Assembly (NCBI GenBank): GCA_903957805.1
Contig: CAJBQQ010000242.1
Coordinates: 1-5,324 of the forward strand
Length of the DNA: 5,324 nucleotides
Reading direction: 5' to 3'
Source of the DNA: an uncultured Pseudomonadota bacterium
Lineage (GTDB): Bacteria > Pseudomonadota > Gammaproteobacteria > Burkholderiales > Nitrosomonadaceae
The position numbers and the translations under genes were made by a program. Shown piece by piece: positions 1-5,324 of the stretch. Position 1 is the stretch's first letter; each line of letters begins with the position of its first letter. A model generated the notes under the pieces. The model ran no database searches. It was given only the letters and a program-made list of their open reading frames with translations, and was not told where the DNA came from.

Positions 1-37
1 ATGCTACTGATCTCTGGTTACCTGGCCAAACTTTTAA
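1..37 (-). other. spacer after fabZ; next operon gene not visible
   Basis: The 37 bases downstream of the fabZ TAG contain no usable start on the minus strand: the one TTG is closed by a stop two codons later. They also contain no terminator hairpin, so the operon probably continues. The minus-strand sequence ends ...AGAGATCAGTAGCAT at the window edge, so one more G would make an ATG preceded by a weak AGAG. By family gene order the next gene would be lpxA, but nothing of it can be seen. Confidence 0.4.
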
Positions 38-517
38 CTAGATGCTCCTCATCGTGCACATCAGTTCAGCCTCGGCGGCAATCTGACCTGCCACTTCTGC
101 ACGGGCAGAATACTTCCAGATGCCTCTGACTTGCCGTGTGATGGAAACCTTGAGAAGCAACTGATCGCCCGGCTGTATCGGCCTTTTGAAGCGGGCGCCG
201 TCTATACCGACAAAATAATAAATTGAGTCATTATCCGCTTTCACTCCTGCTGTCTTGAGCGTCAAGATTGCTGCAGCCTGAGCCAGCGCTTCAATGATCA
301 GTACGCCAGGCATGACAGGATGATGAGGGAAATGGCCAACAAAGAAGGGTTCATTGATGGTTACATTCTTGAGTGCGACGATATCCTTACCGGATTCGCA
401 AGAGAGTACCCGGTCCACCAGTAAGAAGGGATATCGGTGTGGTAGGTATTCCAGAATCTCGTGAATATCCATGGCTGTCGTGGTCTCACCTGTTAGGTTT
501 TCGGTTTCCTTTTCCAT
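38..517 (-). CDS. fabZ: 3-hydroxyacyl-[acyl-carrier-protein] dehydratase FabZ
   Basis: FabZ is the cytoplasmic hot-dog-fold enzyme that dehydrates (3R)-3-hydroxyacyl-ACP to trans-2-enoyl-ACP in fatty-acid elongation. The product is 159 aa from this ATG. The family opening is seen at residues 22-36 (LEYLPHRYPFLLVDR). The active-site block follows at 61-80, GHFPHHPVMPGVLIIEALAQ, with His62 and Glu76 spaced 14 residues apart like the His49/Glu63 pair of Pseudomonas FabZ. The FKRPIQPGDQL strand at 110-120 is also typical. The start is uncertain. This ATG lies two bases after the skp stop with no clear Shine-Dalgarno sequence, implying coupling. An in-frame ATG at 472-470 gives 144 aa beginning MDIHEILEYLPHRYPF, much like other FabZ proteins, and has AGGTGAG upstream, though 12 bases away. 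The first 15 residues are polar and look unconserved. lpxD, usually just upstream, is missing. Identity is very secure; only the start is in doubt. Confidence 0.96.
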   Translation of the reverse strand: MEKETENLTGETTTAMDIHEILEYLPHRYPFLLVDRVLSCESGKDIVALKNVTINEPFFVGHFPHHPVMPGVLIIEALAQAAAILTLKTAGVKADNDSIYYFVGIDGARFKRPIQPGDQLLLKVSITRQVRGIWKYSARAEVAGQIAAEAELMCTMRSI

Positions 518-519
518 GA

Positions 520-1047
520 TTATTTGTCGGCCAGTGCTTTAATAACTTTATCGGTAATGTCGATGCGCTGACTCCGGTAGACTGAATCCTGTAACTGCAG
601 GATCAGGTCGTATTTCTCTGCCTCCGCGATCGACTGAATGATCTTGCTAGCATTCACTTGAATCACAGCGAACTCGTCATTCTGACGCAGACTCAGATCT
701 TCTCGCAACTGCCTTTGTGCTCGTTGAAACTCACGGTTCAGGTTCGCGAGTTCACGCTCCTTACCGCGACGATCTATCTCTTGGAGGGACGTCCCCTCTT
801 TCTCTAATTGTTCCTGCAGAACTTTGATCTGAGAGGTCATTTTTTTGAGTTCCTGATCACGTGGCAGGAACTCCTTCTCTATCTTTTTCTGAGCACGTAC
901 TGCTGGAGCCGATTCGATCAGGACTCTCTCGGTATTGACGATGCCTATCTTGATCTCAGCCGCATTGAGGGTGCAGGGGATCGCGATCGATGCAATGACC
1001 ATGCAGGCAGCGGTTAAAATTTGTTGGTATTGGGTTATCTCTTTCAA
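520..1047 (-). CDS. skp: periplasmic chaperone Skp (OmpH family)
   Basis: Skp is a trimeric periplasmic chaperone that holds unfolded outer-membrane proteins on their way to the BAM complex. The product is 175 aa, slightly longer than E. coli Skp (161 aa). A signal peptide covers residues 1-30: a short polar N-region with Lys2, a hydrophobic stretch at about 11-24, then LNAA, with cleavage likely before EIKIGIV. The small core domain starts at 31 (IGIVNTERVLIESAPAV). Residues ~50-125 are rich in Lys, Glu, Gln and Arg and form the predicted coiled-coil tentacles. The chain returns to the core at ~145-172 (YDLILQ, then RIDITDKVIKAL). The start codon is TTG, chosen because AGGAG lies six bases upstream and because the next in-frame ATG (residue 16) would cut the signal peptide in half. 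The gene sits 29 bases after bamA, the usual place. Cys15 is not in a lipobox. Identity is secure from context and architecture. Confidence 0.94.
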   Translation of the reverse strand: MKEITQYQQILTAACMVIASIAIPCTLNAAEIKIGIVNTERVLIESAPAVRAQKKIEKEFLPRDQELKKMTSQIKVLQEQLEKEGTSLQEIDRRGKERELANLNREFQRAQRQLREDLSLRQNDEFAVIQVNASKIIQSIAEAEKYDLILQLQDSVYRSQRIDITDKVIKALADK

Positions 1048-1053
1048 TTTCTT

Positions 1054-1058
1054 CTCCT
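1054..1058 (-). promoter_or_regulatory. Shine-Dalgarno sequence of skp
   Basis: On the minus strand the sequence reads TTAGGAGAAGAAATTG, so AGGAG stands six bases before a TTG codon. This is the clearest ribosome binding site in the window. It decides the skp start in favour of TTG at 1047-1045 over the internal ATG. A strong site with a weak start codon may set the output of skp independently of bamA; that last point is inference. Confidence 0.8.
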
Positions 1059-1076
1059 AATGGACCATTCAAAAAT

Positions 1077-3365
1077 TTAAAACTGCTGACCAAATTGAAA
1101 TTGGAATATCTGCAGCCTATCACCGGGTTGATCGTTTATTGGTTGTGCGAGACTCACTTTGAGGGGGCCCATCGGTGAGATCCACATGACAGCAAGGCCT
1201 GTTGAATAACGCATCCCTTCATTTATTTTGTATTTTTCAGAGCCTCCCGGGCCAAATACTGTACCACCATCCAAGAAGGCACTTAGTCGTACTGACCGGT
1301 CATTCTTCATGCCTGGCATAGGGAACATCAGTTCTGCACTCCCGACCACGCGTTCATTTCCGCCGAGGGGTCTACCGAGCTCATCCCGTGGACCCAGCGC
1401 ACTAATGTAGTAACCACGTACCGATGTATTGCCACCAGCAAAGAAATTCTTGAAGAATGCCAAGTTTTGTCCATTATAACCGTCACCTTTTCCAGCCTCA
1501 CCATGCAGCATCAAGGTAAAGTCTTTTGAGATTGGGAAAAACCACTTGAGAGCGTAACTCGCTTTATAGTACTGAAGATCACCTCCCGGAGCGCCCGCCT
1601 CAAGATTCACTCGGTGAGTGGTACCACTAGTCGTCCATATTGCGCTGTCACGACCGTCACGTGACCAGCTGAGTGTCACTGGAAGGTTAGTGGTGACCTG
1701 ACCAAATTCAGTCACAAAATCTTTATTACGTTGGACTGGGCCAGGATTCTTTATATTCGTTTGTTCTGCACCAAACCCAATGCCGATGGTATCATTTTCA
1801 TTAACCGGGATACCATACCGTACACCAGCACCGGTAGTTGCGGTATGAAAACCACCCGCTAACTGATTAAATGCGCCCATATTAAGGTCACGCTGGTAAA
1901 GGTCAAAACCAGCACTGACTCCATCCTTGGTGAAGTAGGGGTTTGTGTATGAAAGTGAATACACCTTATTAATTTGGCCGGTGCTGACATTGATGGCAAC
2001 ATTCTTCCCGCTACCGAAGATATTATCCTGAGCGACAGAAGCGCTTAGTATGAGGCCTTGCTGCTGGGCATAGCCCGCTCCAAACATCACAGCGCCAGTA
2101 GGCCTCTCCTTTACCGCAATGTTGAGATCGACCTGATCACTGACTCCTGGAACTGCGGGTGTTTCCAAAGAGACTTCAGTAAAAAAGTTTAGTCTGTCGA
2201 CGCGTATCTTAGACTGCGCAATCTTGGCAGTTGAGTACCACCCGCCTTCGAATTGACGCATCTCTCGCCGTATCACTTCATCGCGAGTGCGATCATTGCC
2301 GGTAACGTTGATACGTCTTATGTAGACTCGGCGACCTGGATCAATGAAGAAGGTGAATCCTACTTGTTTTTTTTCCTTATCGACTTCCGGAGACGCATTG
2401 ACATTGGCGAACGCATATCCATCATTACCCAAACGATCGGTAATGAGCTTGACTGATTCAGTCAGTTTCTCGCGAGAGAATACCTGACCAGGAGCAAGCT
2501 TGATGAGTTTTTGTATCTCTTCTTCCGGCACTAGCATCTCACCCGCCAGCTTGACCTCTGAGACTGTGTAGTTCGCCCCCTCCGTAATATTTATTGTGAT
2601 ATAAATATCCTGCATATCGGGCGTGATAGAGACCTGGGTGGAGTCTATGAGGAGTTCCAGATAGCCCCGGTTCAGATAGTAGGATCTTAGTGTTTCGAGA
2701 TCTCCACCCAGTTTTTGTTTTGAATATTGATCATCTTTGCTGAACCAGGTCAGTAGGCCGGGGGTTCTGAGTGTAAACTGGCTTAGTAATTCCTTCTCCT
2801 TGAAGGCATGGTTTCCGACGATATTGATCTTACGTATCTTTGCAACCTCACCCTCATCGATATTAAAATCGATAGCGACACGGTTACGCTCAAGGGGTGT
2901 GGTCGTTGTGGTGATCTTTACGGCGTATCTGCCACGACTGAGGTATTGCTGCTTTAATTCTTGCTCTGCCCGTTCCAGCATTGAACGATCAAAGATGCGC
3001 GACTCCGTTAATCCGGCCTGCTTCAGGCCATCTTTTAATTTGCTCTTCTCGAATTCTTTGGCGCCAATTATATTGATCTGTGCGATGGCGGGACGCTCTT
3101 CCACCACCACGAGAAGGACCCCATTATCTGACTCCAGTCTGACATCCTTGAAGAAACCGGTTGCATAGAGAGCCTTGATGGCAGCGGCTGCCTTCTCGTC
3201 GTCTAGCGTGTCCCCCACCTTGATCGGTAGATAGCTAAAAACGGTCCCTGCTTCGGTACGTTGTATGCCATCCACCCGAATATCCTTGACCACGAACGGT
3301 TCGATCGCCCATGAGACCGATGAACAGAAGGAGATAACAAGTGCGGCCAGGTACTTGATTTTCAT
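1077..3365 (-). CDS. bamA: outer membrane protein assembly factor BamA
   Basis: BamA is the Omp85-family core of the BAM complex, which folds beta-barrel proteins into the outer membrane. The product is 762 aa (E. coli 810). Residues 1-20 are a signal peptide ending SVSWA, with the mature protein starting IEPFVVKDIRVDG. Five POTRA domains follow at about 23-91, 92-172, 175-263, 266-344 and 347-421, nearly the E. coli boundaries. POTRA5 has REMRQFEGGW, with Glu373 apparently matching the E. coli Glu373 that contacts BamD. The barrel occupies ~423-762. It contains the loop-6 signature VRGY at 649-652 and ends in a C-terminal Phe after alternating aromatics (FQFQFGQQF). Loop 6 after VRGY is much shorter than in E. 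coli, which accounts for most of the length difference and resembles Neisseria-type BamA. The ATG is two bases after the rseP stop with no clear Shine-Dalgarno, so translational coupling is likely. A candidate promoter lies in the end of rseP. The gene is intact and the identity is secure. Confidence 0.98.
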   Translation of the reverse strand: MKIKYLAALVISFCSSVSWAIEPFVVKDIRVDGIQRTEAGTVFSYLPIKVGDTLDDEKAAAAIKALYATGFFKDVRLESDNGVLLVVVEERPAIAQINIIGAKEFEKSKLKDGLKQAGLTESRIFDRSMLERAEQELKQQYLSRGRYAVKITTTTTPLERNRVAIDFNIDEGEVAKIRKINIVGNHAFKEKELLSQFTLRTPGLLTWFSKDDQYSKQKLGGDLETLRSYYLNRGYLELLIDSTQVSITPDMQDIYITINITEGANYTVSEVKLAGEMLVPEEEIQKLIKLAPGQVFSREKLTESVKLITDRLGNDGYAFANVNASPEVDKEKKQVGFTFFIDPGRRVYIRRINVTGNDRTRDEVIRREMRQFEGGWYSTAKIAQSKIRVDRLNFFTEVSLETPAVPGVSDQVDLNIAVKERPTGAVMFGAGYAQQQGLILSASVAQDNIFGSGKNVAINVSTGQINKVYSLSYTNPYFTKDGVSAGFDLYQRDLNMGAFNQLAGGFHTATTGAGVRYGIPVNENDTIGIGFGAEQTNIKNPGPVQRNKDFVTEFGQVTTNLPVTLSWSRDGRDSAIWTTSGTTHRVNLEAGAPGGDLQYYKASYALKWFFPISKDFTLMLHGEAGKGDGYNGQNLAFFKNFFAGGNTSVRGYYISALGPRDELGRPLGGNERVVGSAELMFPMPGMKNDRSVRLSAFLDGGTVFGPGGSEKYKINEGMRYSTGLAVMWISPMGPLKVSLAQPINDQPGDRLQIFQFQFGQQF

Positions 3366-3367
3366 TT

Positions 3368-4735
3368 TTAACTGGAGACAAGCCGGCTGATGTCGTTATA
3401 TATCGCACAAGACATCAGGGCAAAGAGAAGAGCCATCCCGACACGTTGTCCCATTTCCATCGCATGGTCAGAGAGTGGACTGCCTTTGACGATTTCAATC
3501 GCATAGTATAGAAGATGCCCCCCATCCAGTATCGGGACAGGCAAGAGATTCAGAACCCCAAGGCTGATACTGATCAGCGCAAGGAATCCTAGATAAGGAG
3601 CCAACCCCATTTGCGCAGACTGGCCAGCATAATCAGCAATTGTAATGGGTCCACTGACATTCTTCCACGATACCTCCCCAACCACCATCTTCCCCAACAT
3701 TCGTAGCGTAAATATGGACGTTTCCCAGGTTCTTTCCATCGCCTTAATCATTGATACGCCTAACGGGTAACTGGTCTTTATCAGCAGCCCTTCAAATTCA
3801 GCAGGATCAATTTTTGGTGCAATACCGATCTTTCCAATTTTCTCATTTTTCTCCGTGACCGTATCTGGAGTGACCTGGATATCGAGGACAGAATTTCCGC
3901 GATGAATTTCTAGCATGAGTGGCTGACCCGGGCTGCCTCGTATCTGGCCAACCAAATCTTCCCAGCTTGTAATCTTTTCATCATTTACCGATAGAATTTC
4001 ATCACCCGCTAACAGACCGGCACGACTACCTGCACCCTCTGGTGTCACTTGGGCAATGATGGGTCTTATTGCGGGTTGGTAACTATTCAGTCCGATTTTC
4101 TTCAGAAAATCCCCATCCAGGTCATCGGCTTGAAAATCACTTAAATCCAGATTTCGCCAACTAATTTCCCCGCGTTGATTGAGAGTCTCGACGGCGACTA
4201 ATGGAGATTTATCTACGACCTGTTCTAATAGTATCCAGCGTGCATCCTGCCAGGTCGACACAGGCTCTGTACCAATCTTCACGATGGTCTCCCCGGCTTC
4301 AAATTGCGCAAATGCTGCCGGCGTTGCGGGTGTTACCGGGCCTAGGACTGGTTTCATTCCGCTGACGCCGAGCATGAATAGAAAGCAATAGAGCAGGATA
4401 GCCAGTATAAAGTTGGCGATGGGCCCCGCGGCGACTATAGCGATACGACGTGCGACCGATTTGCGATTGAACGATCGTGGTAAATCCTCAGTAGCGACCT
4501 CGCCCTCACGCTCATCCAGCATCTTGACATAACCGCCAAGCGGAAAAGCGGCGATCACCCATTCGGTCTGATCCTTACCCCATTTTTTCTTAAGTAGGGG
4601 GCGACCAAATCCAATAGAGAATCGAAGGACCTTTACCCCGCACCAGCGTGCGACTAGGTAGTGGCCAAACTCATGGAATACGATCAGCACACCCAGTGCA
4701 ACTACGAAAGAAATGATCGTGAGGAGAATCGTCAT
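3368..4735 (-). CDS. rseP: RIP metalloprotease RseP (site-2 protease)
   Basis: RseP is an inner-membrane zinc protease that cuts transmembrane segments, classically the anti-sigma factor RseA in the sigma-E envelope-stress cascade; it also clears signal-peptide remnants. From the chosen ATG it is 455 aa (E. coli 450). TM1 carries the zinc motif HEFGH at 21-25. The membrane-associated loop has FPLGGYVKM at ~64-72. TM2 is ~93-124 (AAGPIANFILAIL). Two periplasmic PDZ domains lie at ~128-190 and ~224-280. TM3 carries NLLPVPILDGGH at 396-407, where Asp404 is the third zinc ligand and Asn396 the conserved Asn. TM4 is ~432-449. The reading frame extends upstream to a TTG at 4783-4781, adding 16 residues including KYPRRLNR. 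I chose the ATG because it gives the family N-terminus and length, and because a basic extension is unlikely on the periplasmic N-terminus known for E. coli RseP. No strong Shine-Dalgarno precedes either start. No RseA is visible here. Confidence 0.97.
   Translation of the reverse strand: MTILLTIISFVVALGVLIVFHEFGHYLVARWCGVKVLRFSIGFGRPLLKKKWGKDQTEWVIAAFPLGGYVKMLDEREGEVATEDLPRSFNRKSVARRIAIVAAGPIANFILAILLYCFLFMLGVSGMKPVLGPVTPATPAAFAQFEAGETIVKIGTEPVSTWQDARWILLEQVVDKSPLVAVETLNQRGEISWRNLDLSDFQADDLDGDFLKKIGLNSYQPAIRPIIAQVTPEGAGSRAGLLAGDEILSVNDEKITSWEDLVGQIRGSPGQPLMLEIHRGNSVLDIQVTPDTVTEKNEKIGKIGIAPKIDPAEFEGLLIKTSYPLGVSMIKAMERTWETSIFTLRMLGKMVVGEVSWKNVSGPITIADYAGQSAQMGLAPYLGFLALISISLGVLNLLPVPILDGGHLLYYAIEIVKGSPLSDHAMEMGQRVGMALLFALMSCAIYNDISRLVSS
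3395..3423 (-). promoter_or_regulatory. candidate sigma-70 promoter for bamA inside the rseP 3' end
   Basis: On the minus strand there is a -35-like TTGCCC (3423-3418), a 17-base spacer, and a -10-like TATAAC (3400-3395). The -10 matches five of six consensus bases, the -35 four of six, and the spacing is optimal. Transcription would begin near 3388, about 23 bases before the bamA ATG, inside the last codons of rseP. An internal promoter for bamA within rseP is known in E. coli, where it responds to sigma-E. I see no convincing sigma-E-type element here, so a housekeeping promoter is the better reading. It remains a prediction from pattern alone. Confidence 0.38.
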
Positions 4736-4900
4736 GCGATTGAGTCGACGTGGATATTTCGAAGGAAGATTTCCAGAAGGCAATCTGGATTTTTTTGACT
4801 TTCTAATTCCCTGCTAGTGGGGATATGTGAGCGGGTTGAGTATGGAGTGACCAGGAAGGACGAGGTCGGGGTCTTCTCGGAGGATAATATTCCTGACACT
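4736..4900 (-). other. dxr-rseP spacer, no recognisable gene
   Basis: This 165-base gap is by far the longest in an otherwise tightly packed operon. On the minus strand it has no ATG except that of rseP, and no convincing promoter: a TATTAT hexamer at 4889-4884 lacks a fitting -35. One frame stays open across the whole gap, from a GTG at 4899-4897 just after the dxr stop, and ends with TGA at 4734-4732, overlapping the rseP ATG as ATGA. It would encode about 55 Ser/Thr-rich residues with no Shine-Dalgarno and no family I recognise. I do not annotate it as a gene. A second frame links the TTG at 4783 to rseP. A small hairpin lies at 4772-4789. Confidence 0.6.
4772..4796 (+). terminator. weak hairpin plus T7 run, possible plus-strand terminator
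   Basis: Read on the plus strand, TCCAGA (4772-4777) and TCTGGA (4784-4789) form a perfect 6-bp stem around the loop AGGCAA, followed at once by seven T residues (4790-4796). This is the shape of an intrinsic terminator, but the stem is short and half AT. It would act only on transcripts running against the operon. In the operon's own mRNA the same hairpin would lie 37-54 bases upstream of the rseP ATG, preceded by seven A residues, and could instead affect translation. It could also be chance. Confidence 0.25.
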
Positions 4901-5324
4901 TTACACCAGGGAAGCCAGCCAATCATGCGCTGTTTCGCGTGCTTCTCGGTCTGCTTCCAAGACATCCTCTAGGGTGGCAATATCTTTGCGACTGACCGAC
5001 TGCATGACCTTTTCGATCATGACAGGAATTGCGGTAAATGGCATGCGACGCTTTAGAAATGATTCCACCGCCACCTCGTTAGCAGCATTAAGGATGGCCG
5101 GTGTGCTGCCACCAGCTGCAAGGGCTTGGTAGGCAAGCCCCAGACAGGGGAATCGTTTGAAGTCAGGTGCTTCAAAATCGAGCCGACCAATCTTGAACAT
5201 GTCCAGAGGTGCTACCCCCGTTTCAATCCGATCAGGGAGTCCCAAGGCATGAGCGATCGGGGTGCGCATATCAGGGTTACCGAGTTGCGCGAGTACCGAG
5301 CCATCCACATACTCGACCATGGAA
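4901..5324 (-). CDS. dxr: 1-deoxy-D-xylulose 5-phosphate reductoisomerase, C-terminal part
   Basis: Dxr (IspC) converts 1-deoxy-D-xylulose 5-phosphate to 2-C-methyl-D-erythritol 4-phosphate with NADPH, the first committed step of the MEP isoprenoid pathway in the cytoplasm. Only the last ~141 codons are visible and the 5' end lies beyond the right edge. The frame is open through the edge (a Ser codon and one further base precede the first visible Met), so that Met, equivalent to about Met259 of E. coli Dxr, is not the start. The stretch MVEYVDGSVLAQLGNPDMRTP matches the E. coli segment holding Pro274 and Met276 of the active-site region. LNAANEVAVESFL and the terminal helical domain follow, and the protein ends at a TAA with a normal family C-terminus. 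The gene is the most upstream of the visible operon; rseP follows after 165 bases. Placement directly before rseP, without uppS and cdsA between, favours a beta- or pseudomonad-like order. Identity is secure. Confidence 0.96.
   Translation of the reverse strand, partial: SMVEYVDGSVLAQLGNPDMRTPIAHALGLPDRIETGVAPLDMFKIGRLDFEAPDFKRFPCLGLAYQALAAGGSTPAILNAANEVAVESFLKRRMPFTAIPVMIEKVMQSVSRKDIATLEDVLEADREARETAHDWLASLV

Noticed and set aside
997..1011. Possible lipoprotein signal in Skp around Cys15
   Set aside because: The residues before Cys15 are T-A-A, without the aliphatic residue expected at -3, and a normal signal peptidase I site follows at LNAA. Skp proteins are soluble.
808..1017. Plus-strand open frame antisense to skp
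   Set aside because: It is short, fully inside a well-supported gene, and its product has no recognisable domain.
1228..1410. Plus-strand open frame antisense to the bamA barrel
   Set aside because: It is a 60-codon shadow of bamA, with no independent support.
2737..3168. Plus-strand open frame of 143 codons antisense to bamA
   Set aside because: It lies wholly inside the POTRA-coding part of bamA, its product resembles no family I know, and no ribosome site or context supports it. It is a shadow of bamA codon use.
4884..4889. TATTAT hexamer after dxr as a -10 box for rseP
   Set aside because: No acceptable -35 hexamer lies 16-18 bases upstream and there is no extended -10 TG, so the promoter case is too weak.
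4732..4965. Minus-strand 77-codon frame overlapping the end of dxr and the dxr-rseP gap
   Set aside because: Its first part overlaps dxr in another frame and its ATG has no ribosome site. Only the gap portion deserves a second look, and that is reported as a finding rather than as a gene.
1..5324. Mobile element, CRISPR array, RNA gene or novel defence system
   Set aside because: No repeats, transposase, tRNA-like or array structure was seen on either strand. Nearly all bases are accounted for by five conserved envelope and metabolic genes.

Overview
This window is part of the conserved envelope-biogenesis operon of a Gram-negative proteobacterium. Every gene lies on the minus strand, so transcription runs from the right edge to the left edge: dxr (C-terminal part only), rseP, bamA, skp, fabZ. 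Dxr next to RseP, with no uppS or cdsA between them, matches the order usual in betaproteobacteria and pseudomonads rather than the enteric order. The short loop 6 of BamA and its following strand (ELMFPMPG) resemble BamA of Neisseria and other betaproteobacteria. A betaproteobacterium of moderate GC, perhaps in the Nitrosomonadales/Gallionellaceae range, is my best guess. This rests on remembered family sequences, not on a search.

Layout by position: 5324-4901 is the last ~141 residues of Dxr (MEP isoprenoid pathway). 4900-4736 is a 165-base spacer with no recognisable gene. It holds a stop-free frame that ends in an ATGA overlap with rseP, and a small hairpin next to a T7 run. 4735-3368 is RseP, the site-2 protease. 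3365-1077 is BamA, the outer-membrane insertase. 1047-520 is Skp, the periplasmic chaperone. 517-38 is FabZ, the hydroxyacyl-ACP dehydratase. 37-1 is the spacer before the next gene, which is not visible but is probably lpxA.

The genes form an outer-membrane construction set. Skp carries unfolded outer-membrane proteins across the periplasm, BamA folds them into the membrane, and RseP takes part in the regulated proteolysis that reports envelope stress in well-studied relatives. FabZ serves fatty-acid elongation and competes with lipid A synthesis for hydroxyacyl-ACP. Dxr feeds isoprenoid, and hence undecaprenyl carrier, synthesis. bamA and fabZ each start two bases after the preceding stop codon without a clear Shine-Dalgarno sequence, which suggests translational coupling. 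skp has a strong Shine-Dalgarno sequence and a TTG start.

The main departure from the textbook order is that lpxD, normally between skp and fabZ, is absent. The other points are modest: a plausible sigma-70 promoter for bamA inside the end of rseP, and start-codon ambiguities for rseP and fabZ. I see no mobile element, CRISPR array, RNA gene, broken gene or new biological system.
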